DNA from: an uncultured Lachnospiraceae bacterium
Lineage (GTDB): Bacteria > Bacillota > Clostridia > Lachnospirales > Lachnospiraceae
Assembly: GCA_934371475.1 (NCBI GenBank)
Contig: CAKRNX010000042.1
Span: 1-16,226, forward strand
Length of the DNA stretch: 16,226 nucleotides
Direction: 5' to 3'
The notes beneath the pieces are model-generated. The model had not been told where the DNA came from. It ran no database searches and saw only the letters and a list, made by a program, of their open reading frames with translations. Made by a program: the position numbers and the translations under genes. This document shows positions 7,327-15,812 of the stretch, piece by piece (positions within the stretch are counted from its first letter, which is position 1; every line of letters starts with the position of its first letter).

Positions 7327-7413
7327 ACAAAAGTGTGCTTCGCACACTCTGCGAGCCACAACTTTGGCAGCACAGTTTTTGTTCCGCGCGCGAGCAGGCT
7401 GCTCTAGCAACCT
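7327..7413 (-). repeat. Repeat module C, copy 1
   Basis: This 87-bp unit aligns with 11492-11577 in the same orientation. Shared blocks on the plus strand are ACAAAAGTGT, CTCTGCG, TTTGGCAG, TTTTGTTC, GCGCGCG and AGCAA. This copy carries a perfect AGTGTGC-TTC-GCACACT hairpin that the other copy has lost. On the minus strand it follows module B (7438-7490), separated by 24 bp. Confidence 0.75.
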
Positions 7414-7437
7414 GTTTCTTCTCCGCGAGCTGCGCAG

Positions 7438-7490
7438 TCTACATTCCGTTTCGGTCGGCACAAAGCCATTGTCCACCGGACAATGTGCGC
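7438..7490 (-). repeat. Repeat module B, copy 1
   Basis: This 53-bp unit is identical at 46 of 53 positions to 15909-15961 in the opposite orientation, with no gaps. It contains the perfect 8-bp inverted repeat CATTGTCC/GGACAATG (7467-7485) with a 3-nt loop, followed on the minus strand by the invariant block CCGACCGAAACGG. Confidence 0.82.
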
Positions 7491-7696
7491 CCCGCCAGAG
7501 GCTTTTTGTTTCACAGGGACGCAATTTCCTATGAAAGAAAATACGTCTGATCCAGACAAAAAAACAGCTCCTGCCATCGCCGCATATCTTCTCTGCAGCA
7601 CAGACCGGAGCCATTTTTCTAAATCTATTCTATTTTATTCACGCGATCAGCAGACTCTGCAGCCGTAATTACAGCCAATGCAGTTCATTGCCCACA

Positions 7697-8749
7697 TTAT
7701 GGAATAAAAATTTTTCTCACATCATTGAACATGACAACAACCATCAGCACCATGAGAAGCATCAGTCCCGCAAAATGGATCTTGGCCTCGGTTTCCGGAT
7801 TTACTCTCTTTTTGCGCACCGCCTCGACAATAAGGAATACGAGCCGTCCGCCATCCAGCGCGGGAAGCGGAAGAAGATTCATGACCCCCAGGTTTGCAGT
7901 CAGTAAGATCGCCATGTTCAGAAGATTCAGCCAGACATAAAACATACCGTCCGCCCGGCTCTCTTCATACGTCTCCCCGATCATATTGACTACTCCCACA
8001 GGACCGGATACGTCATTCAGTGTAACGCCGCCCTGAAACAGCATCTTCAGACTGTCAAATGTGGAATCAATCCAGTATTTTACCTCATAGGCACTGTATT
8101 TGAGCACCTGTATGGGCGTCGCCTCCGTCCTGTAATTCGTATTGCCGGAAATGCCCATCACATACTTGCCATAACCATTGTCTACCGGAACCAGCTGCGC
8201 GGTTTTCTTTTCGCCGTCACGCACATACTCCACTGTCACCGTTTTTCCGGACGCATATTCTTTCTGATGAAACAGACTGTAATTGGACACTTCCCGATAC
8301 AGATGGATCTTTTTCCCATTAATCTTCGTAATCACATCTCCCGGCTGTATCCCTGCCTCAGCCGCCGGATAGCCCTCGCTCACTTGAAGGATCACAGGCT
8401 GGTCATAACCGATGCTACCGATGATAAACACCGAAAGCACATAGGCCAGAATGAAATTAAAGATCGGCCCGGCCGCAATGACAGAAATCCTCGCCCAGAC
8501 AGACTTGCTTCCAAAGGTGCCTTCTCCGGTATCTTCCATATCTTCACCAAGCATCATGCAGGAACCGCCAAAAGGCAGAAGCTTCCATGAGTACCTCGTT
8601 CCGCCCTTTACTGTACTCAGCAGCCTCGGACCCATTCCCAGAGAAAACTCCGTCACGGTAATCCCATGAAACTTTGCCAGCAAAAAATGTCCCAGTTCAT
8701 GTACAATAATAATGACGCTAAATATCAGCAATGCCAGTATGATTTTCAA
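7697..8749 (-). CDS. rseP: Site-2 intramembrane zinc metalloprotease RseP
   Basis: RseP proteases cut membrane-spanning anti-sigma factors and remnant signal peptides. The zinc site HELGH lies in the first membrane segment (residues 17-21). A PDZ domain follows (GYPAAEAGIQPGDVITKING), and the C-terminal motif NLLPLPALDGG supplies the third zinc ligand (LDG, about 298-300). There are four predicted membrane segments. The frame is open to a TTG at 8767 that overlaps dxr by 17 bp, but the TTG at 8749 has an AGGTGG just upstream, begins MKIILALLIF like other family members, and starts one base after the dxr stop. I use the latter (350 residues). It is the last gene of the uppS-cdsA-dxr-rseP run. 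ispG, its usual follower, is missing. Confidence 0.93.
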   Translation of the reverse strand: MKIILALLIFSVIIIVHELGHFLLAKFHGITVTEFSLGMGPRLLSTVKGGTRYSWKLLPFGGSCMMLGEDMEDTGEGTFGSKSVWARISVIAAGPIFNFILAYVLSVFIIGSIGYDQPVILQVSEGYPAAEAGIQPGDVITKINGKKIHLYREVSNYSLFHQKEYASGKTVTVEYVRDGEKKTAQLVPVDNGYGKYVMGISGNTNYRTEATPIQVLKYSAYEVKYWIDSTFDSLKMLFQGGVTLNDVSGPVGVVNMIGETYEESRADGMFYVWLNLLNMAILLTANLGVMNLLPLPALDGGRLVFLIVEAVRKKRVNPETEAKIHFAGLMLLMVLMVVVMFNDVRKIFIP

Positions 8750-8750
8750 C

Positions 8751-9893
8751 CTACCACCTGCTTTCAATCAATTCATAAACGCTCTGCTCTGTTTCCAAGA
8801 TCTGGTCAATGCCAGGGTTATCCACCGTTCTTATACTGCCCATGCAATAGGAAATGATCTCATAAATGTCCAGAAAACCAATCTCACGGTTCAGGAATTT
8901 AGCAACGGCTCTCTCATTGGCAGCATTAAACACTGTCGGCATGGAACCGCCGATTTTAGCCGCTTCAATGGCATATTTCAATCCCAAAAACGTATCCATA
9001 TCAGGATCTTCAAAAGTAATCTTGCCCAGCTTTGCAAAATCCAGACGCTCTCCTGCCAGGAATTTTCTGTCAGGATAATACAGTGCATACTGAATGGGCA
9101 GCTTCATATCCGGAGTGCCAAGCTGTGCAATCACCGCTCCGTCCACATACTGCACCATTGAATGAATGACGCTCTGCGGCTGAACAATCACCTGAATTCG
9201 ATCCATATCCACTCCGAAAAGCCAGGAAGCTTCCATCATCTCCAATCCTTTGTTTACCAGTGTTGCTGAGTCAATCGTAATTTTTCTTCCCATATTCCAG
9301 TTGGGATGTTTCAGAGCATCCTCCACCTGGATTGTTCTCAATTCTTCGGTGTGTCTGCCCCTGAAAGGGCCGCCGGAAGCTGTCAGCAGGATCTTGTCAA
9401 TATTCTTCTGCTCCTCTCCGTTCAGTGACTGAAAAATTGCGCTGTGCTCGCTGTCTACCGGCAGGATCTTTACTCCCTGTTCTTTTGCCAGCGGTATGAT
9501 AATATGACCAGCCGTCACAAGAGTCTCCTTGTTGGCCAGAGCAATATCCTTGCCCGCCCGGATCGCTTCAATCGTCGGCCGTATCCCAATCATGCCTACA
9601 ATAGCCGTCACCAAAATCTCCGCCTCCGGAATGACTGCCACCTCAATCAGCCCCTCCATACCAGATACAACCTTTACATCCAGATCTGCGGTCATAACGC
9701 GCAGTTTTGCTGCATCCTCTTCTTCCCACACAGCAGCCAACGCCGGTCGAAACTCCCTGATCTGCGCCTCCAGTTTCTGTATATTGCGGCCTGCCGCCAG
9801 AGCCGCCACTCTGATATCTCTGTTCGCTCTCACCACTTCCAGAGTCTGTGTTCCGATAGAACCTGTTGATCCTAAAATAGATATCGTTTTCAT
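8751..9893 (-). CDS. dxr: 1-deoxy-D-xylulose 5-phosphate reductoisomerase
   Basis: Dxr makes 2-C-methyl-D-erythritol 4-phosphate with NADPH and Mn2+/Mg2+, the committed step of the MEP isoprenoid pathway. The 380-residue protein has the NADPH loop GSTGSIG (8-14), ALANKETLVTAG, the metal-binding PVDSEHSAIFQ, TASGGPFR, the HPNWNMGRKITIDSATLVNKG segment in its usual place, and MEASWLF. The length is normal. The ATG has an upstream TAGGAGG overlapping the cdsA stop region and a closer AAGGA. It is 17 nt after cdsA and supplies precursors for the undecaprenyl diphosphate made by UppS two genes upstream. Confidence 0.98.
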   Translation of the reverse strand: MKTISILGSTGSIGTQTLEVVRANRDIRVAALAAGRNIQKLEAQIREFRPALAAVWEEEDAAKLRVMTADLDVKVVSGMEGLIEVAVIPEAEILVTAIVGMIGIRPTIEAIRAGKDIALANKETLVTAGHIIIPLAKEQGVKILPVDSEHSAIFQSLNGEEQKNIDKILLTASGGPFRGRHTEELRTIQVEDALKHPNWNMGRKITIDSATLVNKGLEMMEASWLFGVDMDRIQVIVQPQSVIHSMVQYVDGAVIAQLGTPDMKLPIQYALYYPDRKFLAGERLDFAKLGKITFEDPDMDTFLGLKYAIEAAKIGGSMPTVFNAANERAVAKFLNREIGFLDIYEIISYCMGSIRTVDNPGIDQILETEQSVYELIESRW

Positions 9894-9910
9894 GCGTCCT
9901 TTTCCTCCTA

Positions 9911-10738
9911 TTAGGCAGCTCCGTGAAAATTGCTCATCAGTACAGCCAGGAAATAAATCACCGGCGCCGTAAAAATTACACTGTCAAACCGGTCGAGAAT
10001 CCCTCCGTGTCCGGGGATCAGTTTCCCATAATCTTTGATATTATGATTTCTCTTGACTGCAGAAGCCGCAAGATCACCCACCATGGAAATCAGCGCACCT
10101 GCCGCACAGATCAGCGCATACTCCAGGATCTGATTGCCGGATGCTTCCAGATGGTTCCCAACAGCCGCTGCATAGACTGCGCCAAGGATCGCAGCACCTG
10201 CCACGCCGCCCACTGCACCTTCCACCGATTTTTTCGGGCTCAGCCTCGGAGACATTTTATGCTTGCCGATCAGCATTCCCACACAGTATGCGCACGTATC
10301 ACAGCCCCAGGAACACAAAAAGATCAGCCAGACGATAAAAGCTCCGTCCTGCAGATTTCTTGTCTGAAAAATATAAGAGAGCATCACCGCCACATATACC
10401 ATACCGAAAAAGGCGGCCATCACCTGTTCTGAACGGAACCTGGGATATGTAAAAACATATACCGCCATCAGAGCAATCAGAACTCCTACCAGTCCCGACA
10501 TAATATATGCAGAAGCATTAAAATAAATCAGAACATAATAGAGTACCGCTCCCGCATAAGCCATAGCGGAAAGGAGAGAAATCCCCTTTTCTTCTACCTT
10601 CACTGCCCGATACAACTCATGCATTCCGATCAGGGAAATAATCAGCAGCACTGCAAATAACACCGGGCCGCCTGTGATAATCGTAGCCAGCGCCACTGCT
10701 ACCAGAACGATTCCGCTGATTAAACGTGTCTTAAACAC
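9911..10738 (-). CDS. cdsA: Phosphatidate cytidylyltransferase (CDP-diglyceride synthase)
   Basis: CdsA makes CDP-diacylglycerol from phosphatidate and CTP, the branch point of phospholipid synthesis. The 275-residue protein is mostly membrane segments (about eight), and its C-terminal third carries the family signature: S-x-VKR, then IKDYGK, then PGHGGILDRFDS. The GTG start is 7 bp after an AAAGGAGG located in the final codons of uppS. The genes are separated by only 2 bp, so translation is probably coupled. Confidence 0.97.
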   Translation of the reverse strand: MFKTRLISGIVLVAVALATIITGGPVLFAVLLIISLIGMHELYRAVKVEEKGISLLSAMAYAGAVLYYVLIYFNASAYIMSGLVGVLIALMAVYVFTYPRFRSEQVMAAFFGMVYVAVMLSYIFQTRNLQDGAFIVWLIFLCSWGCDTCAYCVGMLIGKHKMSPRLSPKKSVEGAVGGVAGAAILGAVYAAAVGNHLEASGNQILEYALICAAGALISMVGDLAASAVKRNHNIKDYGKLIPGHGGILDRFDSVIFTAPVIYFLAVLMSNFHGAA

Positions 10739-10740
10739 TT

Positions 10741-11448
10741 TTATGCCTCCTTTACGCCACCGTAACGGCGGTCTCTGTGATTGTATTTTTCAATTGCCTT
10801 TGCCAGTTCCTGCTTGTTAAACGCAGGCCATGGAATATCTGTAAAATAAAACTCCGTGTAAGCCAGCTGCCACAAAAGATAGTTGGAGAGGCGCTGCTCT
10901 CCGCTCGTGCGAATCAGAAGATCCGGATCCGGCACTTCAGACGTATCAAGATAAGAAGACAATTTTTCTTCTGTAATATCTTTCCTTTCAAACTCACCGT
11001 TTTTGTAATCATCTGCCAGCCTTCGCACTGCACGGACAATCTCATCTCTGCTGCCATAATTAATCGCAATCTGAAAATTCAGGCCCGTATTGTTTTTTGA
11101 CTCCTCCACCAGCCTGACCAGGCTGTCCTGCAGATCCTGATCCAGTGCGGACGGATCGCCCAGAACACGCACCTTCATATTATTGTCCCTGGCTGTTTTC
11201 AGACAGGTCTTAGTATAGCTTCTGAACAGTTTCATCAGCGCATCCACCTCATCCTTGGAGCGTTTCCAGTTCTCCGTGGAAAACAGATATACTGTCAGAT
11301 ATTTAATCCCCATATCATAGGCATCACGACAGATCACTTCCAGATTTTTGGCTCCTCTTATATGCCCGTAGTTGCGCGGCATCCCTTTACTTTTGGCCCA
11401 CCGGCCGTTTCCGTCAAGAATAATCGCCACATGCTGCGGTACTGTCAT
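10741..11448 (-). CDS. uppS: Isoprenyl transferase (undecaprenyl diphosphate synthase)
   Basis: UppS elongates farnesyl diphosphate with isopentenyl diphosphate to make the C55 carrier lipid for cell wall synthesis. The 235-residue protein has the catalytic Asp12 in DGNGRWAK, the YLFSTENWKRS block, and the C-terminal RTSGEQRLSNYLLWQ motif. The ATG has GGGAGG eight bases upstream. A terminator and repeat module C separate it from frr, so it should start a new transcript. I found only weak promoter-like sequence in the 11449-11490 stretch. Confidence 0.97.
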   Translation of the reverse strand: MTVPQHVAIILDGNGRWAKSKGMPRNYGHIRGAKNLEVICRDAYDMGIKYLTVYLFSTENWKRSKDEVDALMKLFRSYTKTCLKTARDNNMKVRVLGDPSALDQDLQDSLVRLVEESKNNTGLNFQIAINYGSRDEIVRAVRRLADDYKNGEFERKDITEEKLSSYLDTSEVPDPDLLIRTSGEQRLSNYLLWQLAYTEFYFTDIPWPAFNKQELAKAIEKYNHRDRRYGGVKEA

Positions 11449-11491
11449 ATTCTCTTCCTCCCTTTTGACACTATAATCCTAATATAATAGA

Positions 11492-11577
11492 ACAAAAGTG
11501 TACTTTCCGCCCTCTGCGGGCACTATTTTGGCAGTATAACTTTTGTTCTGCGCGCGGGCAAGTTGCGTCAGCAATTT
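11492..11577 (-). repeat. Repeat module C, copy 2
   Basis: The 86-bp unit aligns with 7327-7413 (see that entry for shared blocks). Here it stands alone, without module B, between the frr terminator and the uppS ribosome site. The inner hairpin seen in copy 1 is mutated. It separates two genes that are adjacent in many Firmicutes. Confidence 0.7.
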
Positions 11578-11588
11578 CCTATAACACG

Positions 11589-11614
11589 AAAAAGGCAGGA
11601 GCAGAACTCCTACC
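11589..11614 (-). terminator. Intrinsic terminator after frr
   Basis: Minus strand: GGTAGGAG, a TTCTG loop, CTCCTGCC and then TTTTT. The stem is eight pairs with one mismatch and starts 13 bp past the frr stop. It ends the pyrH-frr transcript before uppS. Confidence 0.88.
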
Positions 11615-11627
11615 CTCGTCCGTCTCA

Positions 11628-12179
11628 TTATACGGTCAGAATTTCTTTTGATTTTTCATCTACTGCCTTGTCAATCTCTTTGATCTTTTTATCGGTTTCT
11701 TTCTGGATGGCGTCTTCCAGATCTTTAATCTCATCCTCAGATACATCTGTCTTTCCAAGTTTTTTCAGATACTCATTAGCATCGCGGCGGATATTTCTCA
11801 CTGCTACCTTGGCAGCCTCACCTTTTTTCTTAATATCCTTTACCAGGTCTTTTCTGCGCTCCTCTGTCAGCTCTGGGAACACCAGACGGATCACTTTGCC
11901 ATCATTGGTAGGATTGATGCCTATATCAGACATATTGATTGCTTTCTCAATTGCCTTCACCAGCGAAGACTCCCACGGCTGGATCTGAAGGATACGGGGC
12001 TCCGGCACGGAAATGTTGCCCACCTGCTGCAGCGGAGTCGGTGTTCCATAATAATCTACCTGAATCTTTTTCAGCACATTTGGATTGGCTCTGCCAGCCC
12101 GGATTGTACCGAATTCTTCAATCATACTGTTGTATGATTTCGTCATTTTTTCTGCATATACTTTGATTCTCTCATCCAT
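11628..12179 (-). CDS. frr: Ribosome recycling factor
   Basis: RRF works with EF-G to split post-termination ribosomes. The 183-residue protein shows the standard two-domain sequence: N-terminal helix of domain I, the beta domain with the IQVDYYGTPTPLQQVGNISVPEPR segment, the INPTNDGKVIRLVFPELTEERRKDL turn, and the long C-terminal helices. The ATG has AGGAGG about ten bases upstream. It lies 39 nt after pyrH. Confidence 0.98.
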   Translation of the reverse strand: MDERIKVYAEKMTKSYNSMIEEFGTIRAGRANPNVLKKIQVDYYGTPTPLQQVGNISVPEPRILQIQPWESSLVKAIEKAINMSDIGINPTNDGKVIRLVFPELTEERRKDLVKDIKKKGEAAKVAVRNIRRDANEYLKKLGKTDVSEDEIKDLEDAIQKETDKKIKEIDKAVDEKSKEILTV

Positions 12180-12218
12180 CTTGTCTTTTCCTCCTGCTTT
12201 CTTTCCTGCTGTAAGCTG

Positions 12219-12917
12219 TCACTCTACAGTCACTCTCGTACCTGCCACCTTGCCGCTCACGGCATTAATAATGCTGTTCTCCTCATTCAGTCCGAACACC
12301 AGCATCGGCATCTTATTCTCCATACAAAGAATAGATGCGGTCATATCAACCACGCCCAGTTTCTGGCTGATCACATCCTGAATAGAAATCTCATCATATT
12401 TTTTTGCTTCCGGATGATCCTTGGGATCACAGTCATAAACGCCGTCAATCGACTTGGCCAGAAGGATCACATCCGCCTCAATCTCAATGGCTCTCAGAAC
12501 AGTGGCTGTATCCGTTGAAAAATACGGATGACCGGTTCCGCCGGCAAAGAAGGTTACTGCGCCGCGCTTTAAATATTTGACAGCGCGGTCTTTTGAAAAC
12601 AGTTTGGTAAAGGAACCGCACTCAAACGGGGTCAGCACCTCTGTCTCCATCCCCACTGACCGGAAAATCTCAGATACATAAATACAATTCATCACAGTAG
12701 CCAGCATCCCGATCTGATCTGCCTTTGTACGGTCAATATTTTCACTGGAACGACCTCTCCAGAAATTACCGCCACCAATCACAATGCTGACTTCCATACC
12801 CGAATCTACCAGCTGTTTCACCTGTTTGGCCACTCCTACCACTGTAGGCTCATCGAATCCTGTCTTTTTAGAACCGGCTAATGCTTCACCACTTAATTTT
12901 AATAAAACTCTTTTCAT
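12219..12917 (-). CDS. pyrH: UMP kinase
   Basis: PyrH phosphorylates UMP to UDP with ATP and belongs to the amino acid kinase family. The 232-residue protein has KLSGE (7-11), the GGGNFWRG loop (48-55), DRTKADQIGMLAT (62-74), the FAGGTGHPYFSTDTA UMP/ATP region and the C-terminal GTRVTVE end typical of the family. The ATG has GAGAGG six bases upstream. Instead of the common rpsB-tsf neighbours, a P-type ATPase lies upstream, and pyrH has its own promoter. Confidence 0.98.
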   Translation of the reverse strand: MKRVLLKLSGEALAGSKKTGFDEPTVVGVAKQVKQLVDSGMEVSIVIGGGNFWRGRSSENIDRTKADQIGMLATVMNCIYVSEIFRSVGMETEVLTPFECGSFTKLFSKDRAVKYLKRGAVTFFAGGTGHPYFSTDTATVLRAIEIEADVILLAKSIDGVYDCDPKDHPEAKKYDEISIQDVISQKLGVVDMTASILCMENKMPMLVFGLNEENSIINAVSGKVAGTRVTVE

Positions 12918-12977
12918 GCTGCACCTCTCTCTTACCGAAACCGTTTATCTGTCACTCCCGGTATCATATCTCGGTTC

Positions 12978-12986
12978 ATTATATCA
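12978..12986 (-). promoter_or_regulatory. Extended -10 promoter of pyrH-frr
   Basis: The minus strand reads TGATATAAT, a perfect -10 hexamer (12983-12978) with an extended-10 TG. No good -35 lies 17 bp upstream; the extended -10 may compensate. It is located between the ATPase stop codon and the pyrH ATG, about 60 bp from that ATG. Confidence 0.65.
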
Positions 12987-13003
12987 TACGTGAATACAAA
13001 AAG

Positions 13004-15787
13004 CTACATTGACCGAACTGTTTTTCGTTTTTCTGCTTTCTTTCTGATCCAGTCTGCAAGCCTCCAGATCTGCTGTATCAGAAGACTCAGATACCTCAGC
13101 GCCGGCTCGGTGATAATGGCAAAAATAATCAGAAGCATCGCACATTTTCTTGATACCATGGAAATCGCGAACACCTGATTCATAAATGTCATACAGAACA
13201 ACAAGCCAAAAATCATCACAAACCACATGGTCCAATGGTACTTGGTCATCGGGGAGGCAATCCGATAAAGAATCATAATACCCACAATGGCAAGCAACAC
13301 CGTACAGGATGTGGACAGGTCAGACGCATCCACCTGAAATTCCTGGCAGAAAACGACGAGTCCGCTGATAACCAGAAAGTCTGTAATACCCGCCGGCAGT
13401 GCCCGGAAAAATACATTGCTCAGGAAATGTCCCTGAATCTTGTTCTTATTCTGCTCCAGCGACATCATAAATGCCGGAATACCGATTGTAAACATACTAA
13501 TCAGTGAAATCTGCGAAGGCTCCAGCGGATAATTCAGCATAAACACAATCGAGAATACTGACATCAGCAGCGAAAAAATATTTTTTACAAGGAACAGACT
13601 TGCCGTCCGTTCAATATTATTCACCACTCTGCGCCCCTCCGCCACTACAGAGGGCATCTTGGCAAAATCAGACTCCAAGAGAACAATCTGTGCCGCATGT
13701 GCCGCCGCATCACTGCCGGAAGCCATCGCCACACTGCAGTCCGCATCCTTCAGCGCCAGCACATCGTTAACGCCGTCTCCTGTCATGGCAACTGTATGAC
13801 CATGCTGCTTCAGCGCGCCTACCAGCTGTCGCTTCTGCTCAGGCGTCACACGTCCGAATACCGTATATCTGTCTGCCGCATCCAGAATATCTTCTTCTGT
13901 CTTCAGCGTTGCGGCATCCACATACTTCTCCGCATTCTCGATACCAGCCTCTTTGGCCACCTCGGAAACTGTAATGGGATTGTCGCCAGAAATCACCTTG
14001 ATCGCCACACCCTGCTCTGCAAAATAGTGGAATGTCTCCGGGGCTTTCTCCCTGATCGGATTGGCCAGAAGCACGATCCCCCGGGGCAGCACAGGCTGTG
14101 TCAGTGTCTTTCCGTCCAGCATTCCCTGATATTCTCCAAATACCAGCACGCGGAAGCCCTGGCAGCTGTACCGTTCAATCACAGAGCGGTACTGATCATA
14201 ATCTTCCCGCAGCAAAAATTCCGGTGCTCCCAGCACAAGCTGCTTCTCTCCGAATACCGCGCCGCTGTATTTGAATGCAGATGAGAACGGAAAGATCTGC
14301 TCTGCCCTTCTTCCCGTATGCTTTGTAAAATAGTCCTGCATCGCTTTCATCGTGATATTGTCGCTGCTCATCCCGGCCACAAAATCCCCCAGCTGAAGTT
14401 CCAGTGCCGCCTGTTCCTCCGGTGTGAACTCAGGATCCCGCTCCTCATACGGTGTAAAATCCATCCTCTCGTCCCGTTCACCCACTTCACGGATCCCGGC
14501 TCCCACCACAGTGTTGCCGTCTTCATCCAGCACTTCCGCCTCCGGTGCTTCCAGAGCCGTATTCTCAGGCTGCTCAGACGCCGGATGCAGCGGAATCGCT
14601 CTGCGGACTGTCATGGTATTTTCTGTAATGGTTCCTGTCTTATCAACGCAGAGCACATCAACTCTCGCCAGAGTCTCAATCGATTTCATGTTGTGAACCA
14701 GCACTTTATTCAGCGCCAGGCGCATTACACTTACCGCCATTGCCACACTGGCAAGCAGATATAGTCCCTCCGGAATCATGCCGATTACAGCCGCCACTGT
14801 TCCTGTCACACTGTTGCGGAAAGTCTCCTCGTTGATAAAATACTGCTGGGAAAACAGCAGTATGCCAATTGGAATAATCAAAACACCTACAATCTTGACC
14901 AGTCGATCCAAAGACCGGATCATCTCCGACTCTTCGCCCGACTTGCGCTCCTTGGCCTGCAGGGTCAGCTTGGACACATAGGAATCCGCCCCCACTTTAT
15001 CCAGTCTGGCCTTACAGTGTCCTGACACAATAAAGCTGCCGGAAAGCAGCTCATCTCCCGGCTTTTTGGCAATCTCATCAGCCTCACCCGTAATCAGAGC
15101 TTCATTTACCTGCACTTCGCCCTCTTCCACTACAGCATCTGCCGGTATCTGATTACCGGCCTCAAAAATCACGATATCATCCAGCACCAGCTGCTCCGCC
15201 GGAATGATCTGTTCTTCGCCGCTTCGCAGCACTTTAATCTTGGGAGCGCTTAAAATAGTCAGTTTATCCAACGTCACCTTGGAACGCCATTCCTGAATAA
15301 TACCGATAAAGATATTGGCCAAAATAATCGGAAGAAATGTCAAATCTCTGAAAGATCCCACCACACAGAGAAGAATCGTGATAATCAGGAAGATCAGGTT
15401 GAAATATGTGAATACGTTTTCCTTCACAATATCCTGCAGTGTCAGATTCTCTGAATCAACCGGCGTATTTATCGCCCCGTGAGCAATCCTGCTCTGCACC
15501 TGTTCCTCTGTCAGTCCTCCGCTAAGGCTGGGTTTCACACGTACCAGAGGCTCCAACGGAATCACCGGCAGCTCCTCCGTCTCGGCATCATATCCCAGGA
15601 AACTGTTTTCTCCGGCATACCTCTCAGTACCGTCCACAGCATCACTTTCTCCCGGCTCTGTTCCCGCAGCAGGCACCTTCATCCCTGCCACCTGAAGAGA
15701 TGTGGACTCCGGCGGCTGCGCACCCTGAAAATTACCCTCTACCGATTCCTTATTCTGTTTATGCAGCAATAACTTTTTCAGTTTCAC
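13004..15787 (-). CDS. Cation-translocating P-type ATPase (PEGL-type, CtpE-like)
   Basis: This is an ATP-driven membrane cation pump. Using the GTG at 15787 (927 residues), motifs run in order: TGE actuator loop (233-235), PEGL in membrane segment 4 (339-342), phosphorylation site DKTGT with Asp382, and hinge TGDGVND (669-675). A C-terminal bundle of about six hydrophobic segments follows. PEGL replaces the usual PEAL/PEGLP context and points to the CtpE-like group, for which calcium uptake is known in mycobacteria; the ion here is inference. The first 85 residues are an acidic Pro/Glu/Ser-rich extension with no clear domain, and the nucleotide domain has an acidic insert at about 405-465. 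The open frame reaches a TTG at 15907, but those codons lie in a repeat. GTG 15787 has AGAGG seven bases upstream; an ATG two codons earlier (15793) touches that site. A TATAAT at 16023-16028 may be its -10. Confidence 0.9.
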   Translation of the reverse strand: MKLKKLLLHKQNKESVEGNFQGAQPPESTSLQVAGMKVPAAGTEPGESDAVDGTERYAGENSFLGYDAETEELPVIPLEPLVRVKPSLSGGLTEEQVQSRIAHGAINTPVDSENLTLQDIVKENVFTYFNLIFLIITILLCVVGSFRDLTFLPIILANIFIGIIQEWRSKVTLDKLTILSAPKIKVLRSGEEQIIPAEQLVLDDIVIFEAGNQIPADAVVEEGEVQVNEALITGEADEIAKKPGDELLSGSFIVSGHCKARLDKVGADSYVSKLTLQAKERKSGEESEMIRSLDRLVKIVGVLIIPIGILLFSQQYFINEETFRNSVTGTVAAVIGMIPEGLYLLASVAMAVSVMRLALNKVLVHNMKSIETLARVDVLCVDKTGTITENTMTVRRAIPLHPASEQPENTALEAPEAEVLDEDGNTVVGAGIREVGERDERMDFTPYEERDPEFTPEEQAALELQLGDFVAGMSSDNITMKAMQDYFTKHTGRRAEQIFPFSSAFKYSGAVFGEKQLVLGAPEFLLREDYDQYRSVIERYSCQGFRVLVFGEYQGMLDGKTLTQPVLPRGIVLLANPIREKAPETFHYFAEQGVAIKVISGDNPITVSEVAKEAGIENAEKYVDAATLKTEEDILDAADRYTVFGRVTPEQKRQLVGALKQHGHTVAMTGDGVNDVLALKDADCSVAMASGSDAAAHAAQIVLLESDFAKMPSVVAEGRRVVNNIERTASLFLVKNIFSLLMSVFSIVFMLNYPLEPSQISLISMFTIGIPAFMMSLEQNKNKIQGHFLSNVFFRALPAGITDFLVISGLVVFCQEFQVDASDLSTSCTVLLAIVGIMILYRIASPMTKYHWTMWFVMIFGLLFCMTFMNQVFAISMVSRKCAMLLIIFAIITEPALRYLSLLIQQIWRLADWIRKKAEKRKTVRSM

Positions 15788-15812
15788 ACTCATTCCTCTT
15801 TCATATGCTTGT

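Larger units (their letters stand above)
6963..7696. other. Long repeat-rich intergenic region
   Basis: This gap of more than 700 bp separates rseP from recA. From 6963 to about 7180 it is pyrimidine-rich on the plus strand, and I see no gene or hairpin of note. From 7184 to 7294 there is a long inverted repeat that coincides with a short open frame. From 7327 to 7490 lie repeat modules C and B. From 7491 to 7696 I see nothing recognisable, and no clear terminator for rseP. Longer open frames here, such as 7285-7614 on the minus strand, cross the repeats and lack a credible ribosome site, so I do not call them genes. Confidence 0.7.

Noticed and set aside
7285..7614. 109-codon minus-strand frame in the rseP-recA gap
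   Set aside because: It runs through modules B and C, has Arg/Cys-rich composition unlike a normal protein, and lacks a ribosome site. Its B-derived part resembles a frame at 15.9 kb only because the DNA repeat is shared.
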